DNA from: Curvularia sp. ZM96
Lineage: Eukaryota; Ascomycota; Dothideomycetes; Pleosporales; Pleosporaceae
Direction: 5' to 3'
DNA: 64,000 bases
Assembly (NCBI GenBank): GCA_022457065.1
Contig: JAJGBQ010000001.1
Span: 2,046,001-2,110,000 of the forward strand
Shown here: positions 53,792-64,000 of the stretch, one piece after another
Position numbering within the stretch: position 1 is the stretch's first letter
How the letters are laid out: every line of letters begins with the position of its first letter
Notes under the pieces: generated by a model
What the model was told of the DNA's origin: nothing
Seen by the model: the letters and a program-made list of their open reading frames with translations, nothing else
Database searches by the model: none
Translations under genes and position numbers: made by a program

Positions 53792-55867
53792 CTATCGTCC
53801 AACGAGCACCCTCTGGCTCTTCCTCGTCTCGGTCATGTAGTTCCTCTTCTCACCCGTCACAAGCAACTGCACATGGCCCTTTGCAGTCGGCACGTATTTG
53901 ATCGTTGTGCCCTGCTGGACGGTAACTGCCTCCGAAACAGGCTTGCTGTTTAAAACCCACTGTGCAGTCAGCTTAACACCCGGGTCCCAGCGCCCAACAC
54001 TGGCAATCACCTCCTGCCCCACTTTGGCCTTCTCACAATCGATCTTGGGATCGGCCTGGCGCTCGATCGCAGCCTTGCGACCACCATATTTGATCACTTC
54101 TTCCCAGACATTTCCGCGCGTAGATGGAGCAGTGCACTCAGCACAAAGTGGTGTTGGACCATCCGGAGCGTGATCCTTGACCCACTTGTCCACTAACTCC
54201 AAATAATCCCAGATTTCGCGGGCTTGATAGTTTCCACCATGTGGCTTCTCAGGCAAGATGGTGACATTGGCCCATCCAGCCCCTCCAACGGCATCAGTGC
54301 GCTTCTGGAACTCCACTACACCCTCGTTGAGAAAGTAGTCATCCCAAGTACCAACGTAGACGTAAATACGACCAGCCAGTGCTGTACCGAGGTGGCGGGA
54401 GGAGTTGAAGTTGGTCACAATGTAGTTACTCAAGTCAAAAGGCTTCCAATATTCGACCGCTTCTGGATAAATCTCACCAGTGACTTTGTCCCATGGCTCG
54501 AGGGGGTAACCATTGAAGCCTTGTACACCAAACACAGCGTTCCAAATATCCCACTGATTGAAGGAACGCGAGGATGTGCCAAATGTCAGTTCCCAGTGGT
54601 TTTCTTGCGCAACTGTGGCCGAGATGACCTCAGTGCCATTCTCAAAGGCACGGATGCTAGGAACGAAGCTGCCATCCGCACGTTGGTAGGCGTTTTTAGC
54701 GCTGTAAAGTTCGATGTCTTGATGGCGGTGGAAGTCGAGAGAGTCAGGATACGAAGAAAAGCATGCGCCAAAGAGATCAGGGCGATAGATTACATTGGCA
54801 ATGGATTCCCATCCGCCAGTGGATCCGCCGTCTTGGATGCGTGCATACGGTGCGCGAATTGTGCGGAAAGTCTTCTCGATGTATGGGATGAGCTCCTCGT
54901 TGATAGCGTCGCCGTAAGGACCCAGATTGGCTGTGTTGACAGCATACGAGTCGTCGTAATATGGCGCCTCATGCCGGAACTGGATCATGATGAATTTTGG
55001 TGCAGGCCGCTCGGGTGTACTGTTGGTTGCAGGGATGACGCCTGCATTCCAAGCCAAAGTAAAGCCTTCGTCACTGCCGTATTTATACGCGCCTTTCCCG
55101 TCTGCCCAGTGGTTTTGATGATAAATTACGGGATATCTTGTCTTGGTATCATTCGCATAGCCAGCTGGCAGGACCACATTGGCACCAACAAACATGTCAC
55201 GGCCCCAGAACTTGCTCAGCTTCTTGCTGCGAATCTTGACGTGCTTTAAGAATTCGGTATCCTCGTAGTTGCCTTGATTGCACCCGCCAATCTCTTTCCC
55301 GATAAAGTTCTCAACGGTCGTGATGTTGTTGAAGGTCAGTTCGAGAACTTGAGCGCCACCGGATACCTGGACGTCCGTAACTGGTGTAACCAAGCTTCCG
55401 TATCCGTTGACATTAGGGGCACCATCGCCGCATGGAAAGCGGAGGCTCACTGTGGATCCATCGCTACGAGTCACTGTCTCGTATCTGGTGAGGAATGCTT
55501 GCACACTGTAGGTGCCTGGGCCGATGTCGTTCAGGCCGACATTTGGCCAACCAAATACACCGGTAGCGGTGCCTTCATTGCTGCCGCCAGACATTTTGAC
55601 GGTCTTACCTGATCCAAAACCGTACACATTCTTTCCGAAAATCTTGTTAGGCGACGAAGTAACATCGGTGTCTTCCAGAGGATCGGTTCCATTGGGTGCA
55701 AACATCAGGACAATGCGTCCATCGGTAGGGGCATCCAAGAGACCTTCACTAACGGAAAGTTTGATATTGAGGTTGGTGTCATTACTGCGCTTGGTGGTGT
55801 GAGGCTTGATTCCAGGACGAGCCGCTGCGCCAAAGGCGAGCGATGCAAAAAGGAGAGACCTCAGCAT
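53792..55867 (-). CDS. Secreted esterase-like alpha/beta hydrolase with bacterial-type Ig-like C-terminal domain
   Basis: An intronless gene for 691 residues. Signal peptide MLRSLLFASLAFGAAARP; then a beta-rich N-terminal domain (~30-200), and an alpha/beta-hydrolase esterase domain of the putative-esterase (esterase D/PHB-depolymerase-like) kind, with RYPVIYHQNHWADGKG, and nucleophile elbow GGSTGG (Ser ~349). Candidate acid and base residues: VGTWDDYFLN and KPHGGNYQ (His near 575). After a short Cys-containing linker the last ~85 residues (from ~607) hold KVGQEVIASVGRWDPGVKL, AQWVLNSKPVSE and LLVTGEKRNYMTETR, the pattern of the Ig-like repeats common in secreted actinobacterial proteins. Substrate unknown. 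It is divergent from the Baeyer-Villiger-type monooxygenase 2.3 kb away. Confidence 0.85.
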   Translation of the reverse strand: MLRSLLFASLAFGAAARPGIKPHTTKRSNDTNLNIKLSVSEGLLDAPTDGRIVLMFAPNGTDPLEDTDVTSSPNKIFGKNVYGFGSGKTVKMSGGSNEGTATGVFGWPNVGLNDIGPGTYSVQAFLTRYETVTRSDGSTVSLRFPCGDGAPNVNGYGSLVTPVTDVQVSGGAQVLELTFNNITTVENFIGKEIGGCNQGNYEDTEFLKHVKIRSKKLSKFWGRDMFVGANVVLPAGYANDTKTRYPVIYHQNHWADGKGAYKYGSDEGFTLAWNAGVIPATNSTPERPAPKFIMIQFRHEAPYYDDSYAVNTANLGPYGDAINEELIPYIEKTFRTIRAPYARIQDGGSTGGWESIANVIYRPDLFGACFSSYPDSLDFHRHQDIELYSAKNAYQRADGSFVPSIRAFENGTEVISATVAQENHWELTFGTSSRSFNQWDIWNAVFGVQGFNGYPLEPWDKVTGEIYPEAVEYWKPFDLSNYIVTNFNSSRHLGTALAGRIYVYVGTWDDYFLNEGVVEFQKRTDAVGGAGWANVTILPEKPHGGNYQAREIWDYLELVDKWVKDHAPDGPTPLCAECTAPSTRGNVWEEVIKYGGRKAAIERQADPKIDCEKAKVGQEVIASVGRWDPGVKLTAQWVLNSKPVSEAVTVQQGTTIKYVPTAKGHVQLLVTGEKRNYMTETRKSQRVLVGR

Positions 55868-58209
55868 GTTGTACAGGAAGACTGTTGGCCACTCTCTTTC
55901 AACACAAGGAGAGCCTGTACATATATTCCACTAAGCTTTCCATAGGTAGATAAGCTTTTTAAATCTCAGGTGGAGATCAAGGCTAGCAGAGGTGCTAGCC
56001 GAATGAAGAAGGTATACAGCTGGCCCAGAGATAGCTACCCGAGAACAAGATCAAATACGAACCATAGCAGTCAGAATATAGCCGAGGTGTTTTTGTATGA
56101 GTGGACAAGTATAAGATAGATTGCGCGTGAGGCTAGCGTAGTTCCAGCACAACGGTTTTTGGTAGCCGCTTGCGCAGGAGCCGTTCCTACGCATGGCAAA
56201 GCAGATACTGGCTCAGTCAAAAGGAAGAGGGCCGACGCCGTCGAGTAATTCGAAGTTGAGGATCCCAGCTGGGGAAGCTGACTACATGCGGCCGTTCGAA
56301 ATAACGCCAATACCGTAGATGTCAGCAGCACCGGCCGCTCCGTCATGTCGACGGTTCTTTGGATCTTTTTGGAGGCATGGAAGCCGATTCAAGGGCGTTT
56401 GAGTGGATATAAGCGTGAGGGTGTTCTGGGAGATCTGTCGCGATACCGGCCATGACTCTAGATGAACACCAAAACAGCTTCCTTGCATAGACTGGAAAGG
56501 TGTTGGGGAACACGATCGCAGAGACTGAGAGGCGAACTCATCGCAAAAAGTCACAATACACGTTTACGCCTCGTGAATCGGATTTGGCTTAGGTCAACCT
56601 GCCCTGCACATATAGCACACATCTATCCTCTTCGCAGCCAACCATATAGCTGGCGAGAGAATGCAATCCCATCCATCCAGCATGATGCAATTGGGCGACG
56701 CCTGTTAACATGGAGATTGTCAGATCTATTACGTATGAAAGTGGGATGTACTGCAACATGATGCGTAGAGATGCACGCAGAAGTAACCATACTGAAGCCT
56801 TTAATCGCATTACGAAGGATTTCTTGGGCCTTGAGTATGGTACAGCACTGTTCGAACTTTATCGCATCAGCGACGCAGTCAACGAAAGTGAAGCCCTCCA
56901 ACGTATTTGCTTTCCGAAACCGGCATTGGCATCTTCGCCGCTGCCGCAAATACTTCCATATCTCCAATCTAGCTACCGTTCTTCATACCCAACACACGAG
57001 CAAGTCGTACATGCAATCCACACCTGTGATATATTGATGCTGCTTGATAGTATCCATGAGCAGAAGCTCTCACCACACTATACACCTGTGACTTCGCAGT
57101 GACACGACACGCTCAATTTGGTTGTGGATGAAACAACGCCGTGCAAGTGATAAATTGGCATCAGAAAGGCGTACGAAACGGGCCGATTGACAAAGAGTGC
57201 GCTTGCGAAGTCAGTAGTGAAGCGTGACTGGAGACTAATCAGCGATGTCCATAGAGAAGTACGCTAATTGAAAGATTCCTTTGTGGAGGAGTATTGACCG
57301 TATATCCCAGCATTATACTCTCCCATCTTTTGTCCATGGTGTAACCCCCTATCCAATACGAGTCTATAAAAACAACTTAATCGTTCTGAATTAGCGCTGT
57401 CTTTTACATTCCCCAATTTCTCGTAGTCTATGAATACCAATAAACATATCCCAACCCGATATACCTGTTCTTCCAGCAAGATGCTGCCAAAAGTTTACTT
57501 TTCAGCAGAACACGATTCTACTACTAGTTGTCACGTATATGGAAACCCTTTTAAACATAGGCTCCGAAAAAGAAAATACACTCAAGATGCACATGTGCAT
57601 GACAAGTACCCTTAACTCAAGCCGTTATTTAACCGTTGTACACTAAATCCGGCATAGATGCCGAAGGCGGACATTTGGCGGGGTAGGCGGAGATAGTGTA
57701 GCGCTATGGACTGATAGATCAACAAAGTGAACTGTCCCCGCCCTGCTCTGATTTGCAACGTGGCATATGTGTCGTAACTTCACGATGAAGATAGAGCAAG
57801 GAGTTTTGTGGTGAGAGAGATGAACACCATGTGCGTTGAAGATTCGAAAACCAAACAATATGATAGACACGAGCAGGGGCGGCTGCGTGGGAGGAGCAAC
57901 GATAAAGGAATTAAATCCCCTGCATGACGCCGCTCCGACTAAGCGGTACCTTTGCCGCTAGACTGCGGGTTTGCAGCGTTCCACCCAGAAGGATTGGAGG
58001 ATGCAGCCGCTCACCTGCACAAAGACTATTCTAGAGACTATCTAACATTTGTCGCGTCGCCTGTGTTTACCTACTACAGGTATAAATCCCCGCGCTGTTC
58101 CTGGGGTCTGCTCGTCACTCTCCAGTTTCCACTTTACGTTCATTTTTTCGCTCGTAGATATTCCTCGTCTGCAGCCGGTCCTAGCAGTATACTTTACGGC
58201 TTGCACAAA
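55868..58209. promoter_or_regulatory. 2.3-kb shared upstream region, esterase / monooxygenase
   Basis: 2342 bp between divergent starts. Two opposing frames around 56600-57100 are open for 100-130 codons but show no domains or codon bias that I trust. No transposon, tRNA or repeat recognised; presumed regulatory and decayed sequence. Confidence 0.4.
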
Positions 58210-60220
58210 ATGGCCGCCTCTAATGTAGCCCAGCCCCGCGAACCCAACATGGATCCGATTGTGCAAAAGTATTTTGTCGAAGCGGCAAAGCGCAAGAGAG
58301 ATGATGGCCTCCAACAATTCGAACCTCTGCAATTCAGCGACAGTGAGCGCCTACGCAACCTCGTCGAAGATGCATGGGCAGATCACGATGCGCTCGATGC
58401 GCTCCCGGTGCCGGTTCAACAAGATGGTAGAGTCAAGTTCCTAGTCTTAGGGGCTGGAATGGCCGGTATTGTAATGGCGGTTAAGCTCATCCAGAAGGGA
58501 TTCAGTCCGGCAGATGTGTTGCTTATTGACATCGCTGGAGGTGTTGGAGGAACGTGGTACTGGAATCGTTACCCGGTGAGCTGTTCCTGTGCTGCCACTG
58601 AGATTATCATTGTGAGGCTAACTAAGGCAGGGATTGCACTGCGACGTCGAATCATATTCCTATCTTCCGTTCTTAGAAGAAACTGGTTACATTCCTAAGA
58701 GGAGATACTCCTCTAGTGCCGAGATTCGCAATTATTTAGAGCAAGTTGTCGAAAAATTTGGTTTGAGTAATCGGGTCTTTTTCCGCACACGAGCGAAGAA
58801 ACTCGAATGGAACGACGGCGAGAAGACCTGGAGGGTTGAAGTAACCACACACAGAGGCATCAAAGGGAAGCAGGAGGCGGAGCTTTCGTTCCACGCCGAC
58901 AATGTTGTCATCGCAGACGGTATAATGCCGCTTCCGCATGTACCCAAACTTCCTGGGCTGGCGCAGTTTACCCGACCGATGCTTCACACAGCGCGTTGGA
59001 ACTACGATATAACCGGAGGATCTGGTGATGACGAAATACCAGACTTGACTAAGCTCAGGAACAAGGTAGTCGGAATTGTCGGTACAGGCGCCACTGCAAT
59101 CCAGGTCGTTCCCCAACTTGCCAGGTTCGCCAAGGAAGTCTACGTGTTCCAGCGTACCCCCTCGCATGTCTTTGCTCTAGGTCAGACCGACACAGATCCC
59201 GAATATTGGCATCGCAGTATTGCAGCGAAACCTGGGTGGCAGCGAGCTCGAAGGGAAGCCAGTGCCGAAGCGGTGACTGGGAATCTGAAACTAGAGAATG
59301 GCACGGCTGAGACGGGATGGGCTCAGCTAGATAGCCTTGCTGGCATCCATGGCACAACCCGGTTCGGCATGATCACACCTGACAAAGCGCAGGAACATAT
59401 TGCTACAATGCTTGCATTGGATTTAAGACACAGCGAGAGATCTCGTTCAAGAATTTCAGAGATAGTCAAAGACCAAGAAACAGCGGAGAGACTGAAGCCT
59501 TGGTACCCGACATGGTGCAAGCGACCTACATTCAGCGATGGCTATCTGGAAAGCTTCAACAGCGGCAACGTCCACTTGGTCGACACAGACGGCGCGGGGA
59601 TCAATCGTTTCACGCCTGAAGGCATCGTCGCAAACGGCCGGGAATATCAAATCGACCTTCTTGTTCTGTGCACTGGGTTCCATTCAAACATTGCCGCAGG
59701 AGGTCCAGGTGTAAGCTCTGGCTTAGAGATCATCGGTCGTAATGGACGTCGCATAACAGAAAAGTGGAAAACACAGGGTGTCACGACTTTGCATGGTGTC
59801 ATGATGAGCGGGTTCCCCAACTTTTTCATTGACAACATACTACAAGCTGCTGCGACAAACAATTATGGTCATATGATTGATGTGACAAGCGAGCACATTG
59901 CTTCGATTATTGCGATCGCTCATAGTCGGTCTTCAGATGGGCAAAGGGATGCGGTGATCGAGCCTACAGTTGAGGCAGAGGAAACATGGGGTTCACTGAT
60001 CGCACAGGGTTCAGCCATCTTCAGCCCCAACACTATCTGCACTCCAGGATATCAAAATCTGGAGGGTGAGGCGCTAAAGATGCCAGCACCTGACGACCAT
60101 GCAGCGATGATGAAAAAGGCAAAAATGGGAACATGGCACAGAGGCATCGTCGACTTTACTAGGCTTTTGGAGAGATGGCGCGAAGATGGAAAGTTAGAAG
60201 GTCTGGAAGTGAAGATGTGA
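58210..60220 (+). CDS. Baeyer-Villiger-type flavin monooxygenase
   Basis: A class B flavin monooxygenase: NADPH- and O2-dependent conversion of ketones to esters or lactones is the likely reaction. Two exons, 58210-58575 and 58631-60220, give 651 residues; the phase-0 join reads WNRYPGLHCDVESYSYLPF, the family's most conserved region. Seen: FAD-binding LVLGAGMAGIVMA (~77-90), GGVGGTWYWNRYPG, a BVMO-fingerprint variant FTRPMLHTARWNYD (~235-248), and the NADPH-binding GIVGTGATAIQVVPQLA (~270). The C-terminal half carries VLCTGF and SGFPNFF. The N-terminal ~70 residues extend before the first Rossmann fold, as in the long (steroid- and cyclic-ketone-type) branch. The fingerprint has Ala-Arg-Trp-Asn in place of the usual final Trp-Pro. 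No polyketide or terpene synthase lies nearby. Confidence 0.9.
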
Positions 60221-60362
60221 ACAAGAAAAGCAGCTGAGCAGGAATGAGACTACAACAACACCATGATGTATTAATCGACTGGAGATGTATCGTAGCAAAT
60301 ACGTTCTCGTAGCAGCTATGGCGCAGGCAGGACAGAAGGTACTCGAGTCTCCTATATGCGGA

Positions 60363-61123
60363 TCAACAAGTTATGTGTACAGACTCGACGCGAGTGCTTA
60401 CTGCTTTCAAAGCTTCATAAGGGTTGTCTGTTTTCAAGACCACCCGGTCAGGCTTCACTTCATCTGCCCACTTTCTTTCCCATTCAACCATGCCATGCGT
60501 TCCGTTTACGGGTGAACTGTCTTCGAAATCCGTGCCATGTGTTCGTCCAGAACCAGTATTGACACCGTTTGTAGCTGCATCATTGAGTTTCTGTCGAGTA
60601 CTAACCCGAGCACTCGGTTTCGTGGAAGCCCCACGTTCATTGAACTTGCGCAAGAAAACGTAGCCTACGAATCCCGAGATGAAAATGAATGTTGCCGAGC
60701 AGCTGGCAATGAAGACGGTTGGGACAACAAAGAGCAGAGTGAAGCTGACAACAAAAAACGTGATAATCAGAGAAATGATTAGCCCAAGGAGGAGGCAGGT
60801 AGTCAAGGAAACAAGGAGGGTGGCGGCTGCAAAGGCAAAAAAGAGGACGAGAGGAAGGCCAGCCAATGCGGCTTGGGTAGCAAGGAAGGCCTGTGAATAT
60901 GCATCAGTACAAACAACGGAAGAGACTGAGGAGATAGTACTGCAGTTTTGGGGTTCCGGCGAGCATAGTCGTGTGCCTGTTCAATCATGTGCTCGCGGCG
61001 TGTACGTGGGAGTAGTTGATTTGTAGTAGCCTCGAACTGGGCCTCAACGGTCTGAGCAGCATGCCGTACGTGAAAGCCGACACTGTCAACCACCTGGCCA
61101 GCTTTCTGCATGACCGAAGGCAT
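60363..61123 (-). CDS. Hairpin-membrane protein, LDO/promethin-like
   Basis: Two exons, 60941-61123 and 60363-60890 (50-nt intron, phase 0), give 236 residues. The N-terminus is a short amphipathic region (MQKAGQVVDSVGFHVRHAAQ, then EATTNQLLPRTRREHMIEQA). From ~65 to ~145 the sequence is almost continuously hydrophobic, with several closely packed helices (LPLVLFFAFAAATLLVSLTT, LLGLIISLIITFFVVSF, TLLFVVPTVFIA), then a hydrophilic tail. That layout is what promethin/LDAF1 and yeast LDO proteins, the seipin partners at lipid droplets, look like; the match is from recalled topology, not a search, so the name is tentative. It is convergent with the monooxygenase (142 bp between ends) and divergent from RPA49. 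Confidence 0.6.
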
Positions 61124-61535
61124 CGTGAGTGTGGGGAAACAGATGGATTCGGTGGAAATAGGGATGGGTAGTGGACAGGGGGGCAATGAATTGGGAGCGA
61201 TGAGGGGATCACTCAGAATCGAGAGGACAGTAGCTGTATAGCAGCGTGGCAACCAAGTCAAGAAGTTGGCTGTTATCTCGCATGCCAGTGTATTCTAAGT
61301 CCGAGTATTTGTGCAATCAAACAATCATGGGCACGTAAAGGCCGGGAGCGGAAGCGGAGAAAGCGGGCTAGAACGCGCGATTCGCGTGTACGTCATGCCG
61401 ATGCGCGCTAGCGGCCACACCCTTGTCGCTTGGCAGGTAATTTGTCGTCTCACCGCCCACGAGTTCTGCCAATTCAAGGTCGAACTTTTTGACATGTCGC
61501 GACACGCCCTCCCATACCGCGCCCGCACCGCCGAC
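61124..61535. promoter_or_regulatory. Divergent region LDO-like / RPA49
   Basis: 412 bp between divergent starts. The RPA49 frame is open from about 61311 but the ATG at 61536 starts the conserved protein. No other feature. Confidence 0.45.
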
Positions 61536-63083
61536 ATGAGCGATAAGAAGAGAAAGAGACACGCTGAAAACGGTGAGCGTTCCAAGAAGAAGGCCGTCGC
61601 TGCGCCTCGGGGCAACGTCCGCGTCGAGATGGTGGAGAGCAAAGAAACCTTAGGCCCAGTGCTGGGTATGTGATGGCTTCTCCAGAGACGGGCGCATGCA
61701 TCTCCAGGCCCCATGACGATACCTGCGCCGTCGCCGATGCCGTATGATCCCATTCGCTGACTTTTCCAAGCTGTCACACCGGGACTGAATATGCCCTCCA
61801 AGATTTCCTTCAATCCCTACAAGCGAACAAAGGTCCTTCCACAAGGTGAGAGCACCGAGCTGCTCTTCCAGTCTTCCGATCATCCCCGCCTCGACTACAC
61901 CGCACAAGAAGAGCGTGATGGAAGCTCCGAGAGCCAGTTGCAAGATTACGTTGGTGTCTACGATCCTGCCACCAACAAGCTTCAAATCGTCCCAGTCAAG
62001 AGAGTCGTCGTTCGAAGCACACTGCGAAGCGAAGTGGAAGAGATGCGCCAGGAGCAGGCAGCCATCGATGCCCAGAATAACACAATCACAGCCAAGAGGG
62101 CTGCCCTTGCGGCCGAGTTCGGATCCAAGAAGTCTAGAAAGGCTCTCGAGGACCGTACGCTCAATGCGATCAAGAGCGGTGCCTCAGCAAACGATGTTGC
62201 TGAGAACGTTTTGCAACAGATGTCATCCTCGACCAGCGTTATGCCGACCACACAAGATCTTGCAGCAGCTGTCGACAGCTCTAAGCCTCGGCCCATGCCC
62301 AATCTCGCTGCAGAGTATCCCGCCGACGTTTACCCTATCAGTACTGTTGTTGGCAGCGAGTTGATGACCATGCTCGATGTAAAGGACTGGGTGCAAGCAT
62401 CAGCAGCTGGCCAAGGCGTCTTTGTGGCAAGCAAGTATGTCGCAAAGCGCATTGTCAAGCTCGCAAAGAACAAACAGATTCAGAAATTGAAGGTTCTGCG
62501 CTTTATACTACTCTGTATAAATTTCAATGCCGCTTTGATTGGTGGAGGTGGCTCCCGGCCGAAGAAGATACCCATCAAGGGCAAGTTGGAGGCAGCCATG
62601 GGTGAAGATGTCCCCGCCGGATGTGTGGGGGCCATCAGACGGAAGTTTGCTCCAGAAGGGTGAGTCTTTTTGTCATTTCTCTGTTTTGCTTAATATCTCA
62701 GTATATCATGATCCAACGACTAACACTATATAGGAGCTCCGAAATGCCTCGCTGGAACGTCGACAATCTCATGACCCACATTGCAGCTGCGGCTCTCCAC
62801 GTAGACGATCAAGCGGTTGACGTTAACGACCTTCGCGAAGATCTCAAACTCGAAAACAAGGAGTAAGTCATTTCCACCTGTAAGCAAGTCTATAATAGTT
62901 CCTAACATCGCCCACAGAATCAAGCAATACTTTGCGGAACTGGGTTGCAAACTCACGGCTCCAACACAGACAGATCTCACAAACATGAAACTGACGAAGG
63001 CTGAGAGCGTCAATCACTTCATCGCCAAGCTGAAGTTGCCCCTCACATTTCCAAAGGTCGGAGGTAGATTCAGGAACAAATAA
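61536..63083 (+). CDS. RPA49: RNA polymerase I subunit RPA49
   Basis: A TFIIF-like subunit of RNA polymerase I that helps initiation, elongation and rRNA output. Four exons: 61536-61665, 61771-62659, 62734-62862 and 62918-63083; the product is 437 residues and all junctions keep frame. Seen: a Lys-rich N-terminus (MSDKKRKRHAENGERSKKK), the dimerisation domain with YVGVYDPATNKLQIVPVKRVVVRST, a helical linker, and the C-terminal tandem winged-helix domain (YPISTVVGSELMTMLDV, RIVKLAKNKQIQKLKVLRFI) with the last exons encoding MPRWNVDNLMTHIAAAAL and IKQYFAELGCKL. The C-terminus ends GGRFRNK. The length and domain order match fungal RPA49. Confidence 0.93.
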
Positions 63084-64000
63084 TCTAGTCGAGCATTCTT
63101 GTCGCGATCGGGAGTGATTAGATAGTTCAAAAGCTTGGGTTATGCTACATTTTGTGGGCTCGGGTAGGCGTAGCACGGCCAAATTTTCTGTAATGTCAAG
63201 GTGTTCTTCGACCCATTGTGGAAATTGATCCCGCACCTAACTCCTGAATCTGCTCTCTGTGACTGCTATCTAGCAGGCAAGGCCCTTTACTTTGTCTTCT
63301 CCTTTCTACGTGGCATCCATCCATATCTTCCGCTTTGCTGAGTACTTTCATATAATCCCACTCAAGCAGCCTCTCACCAAAATTCTCGCTACAGAAAGAG
63401 TCCAGTATTATCCCTCTGATGGCGAAGTATCAGACAGTTACTTGATTTGTCTGCTTGAGCAAAGCCGAGATACCAGTCAATCTGTTTGTATGACAACGCT
63501 GAGACGTTAACATCTGATAGGAAAATGGCAGCAGAGAGATAGACATGATATAGGGTCCCGTTTCTTTCTCTTTGCTCTATCGTCTATGTGTGCTACACTC
63601 CTCATGGCCCAGATATTTTCTTAGGGACTTTCACATTTTCTTCCAGAGTTGGGAAATTATGTGGATATATACGGATACCACCTACCTCTTTGAGCACGCA
63701 TATGTATTGGCTCTGATCCTGTTCATAGAGTATATAGGGCAACAAGACTAACAATCGGATCCGAATTAACCATAATGTTTGGCTAGAGATTAGGAAATGA
63801 TTTCATCGATATACACGAACGCTAAACCATTGCGATCATCAGTCACTGAATCACTTCTGTTGCCGTCGCAGATTTGGCAGATGAAAAAGTGACACCATGC
63901 AACGTGCACTAGCAGCTCACCCAAAGACCGTAAAGACCCCATTTGCACCATCATTGCCTTGTCCCACTATGTCATAAGTCCCACCGGCTTCAGAGATAAA
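63084..64000. other. Terminal stretch without recognisable features
   Basis: 917 bp after the RPA49 stop. Short frames only; no tRNA, transposon or known protein part seen up to the window edge. Confidence 0.5.

Noticed and set aside
54224..55249. 341-codon open frame antisense to the esterase gene
   Set aside because: It is the mirror of a strongly coding strand and shows no domain.
56623..57102. Two opposing open frames of 114-130 codons between esterase and monooxygenase
   Set aside because: No domains, no convincing start context or splice logic, and they overlap each other.

Overview
This window comes from a filamentous ascomycete. The gene set, the short introns (mostly 47-90 nt, GT-AG, with CTAAC-like branch sites), the GC-rich third positions and the close resemblance of many proteins to Dothideomycete families suggest a member of the Pleosporales. 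No database search was run, so that placement is an inference. I support 26 protein genes (one cut by the left edge), one 5S rRNA gene and one intron-containing tRNA-Cys, plus one doubtful short ORF. Exon boundaries were worked out by hand from splice sites and reading-frame continuity. The coordinates given run from start codon to stop codon and include introns.

Positions 1-17.5 kb are dense housekeeping genes: LAS21/GPI7 (partial), a FUN14-domain mitochondrial protein, an importin-13/Kap122-type karyopherin, aminopeptidase P, the vitamin B6 synthase subunit PDX1, SKP1, the GPI mannosyltransferase SMP3, phosphatidylglycerolphosphate synthase PGS1, and complex I subunit NDUFA12. Positions 18-29.5 kb hold a secreted FAD amine-oxidase-like enzyme, a gene-poor stretch with a lone 5S rRNA gene, a large YBT1-type ABC-C transporter, and tRNA-Cys. 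Positions 29.5-50 kb return to housekeeping and signalling: TRAPP subunit BET5, a CaMKK-like kinase, an unknown four-helix membrane protein, a HAL4/SAT4-type kinase behind a long ATG-free leader, an SLP1-type SUN protein, an unknown basic protein, proteasome ATPase RPT2, and E2 enzyme UBC1.

Positions 50.1-60.2 kb are more accessory in character: two small secreted proteins (one with eight cysteines in a gene-poor, coding-relic-like block), a secreted esterase whose C-terminus looks like a bacterial Ig-like repeat, and a Baeyer-Villiger-type monooxygenase divergent from it. Positions 60.3-63.1 kb hold a hairpin-membrane protein resembling LDO/promethin proteins and RNA polymerase I subunit RPA49.

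Several neighbours share themes across divergent promoters: PGS1/NDUFA12 (mitochondrial inner membrane) and RPT2/UBC1 (ubiquitin-proteasome). No CRISPR array, intact transposon or complete secondary-metabolite cluster was seen. The most notable points are the esterase with its bacterial-like tail, the 8-cysteine secreted protein, and extreme gene architecture: a 7-nt exon plus a GC-AG intron in NDUFA12, and start codons isolated in 3-nt and 6-nt coding exons.
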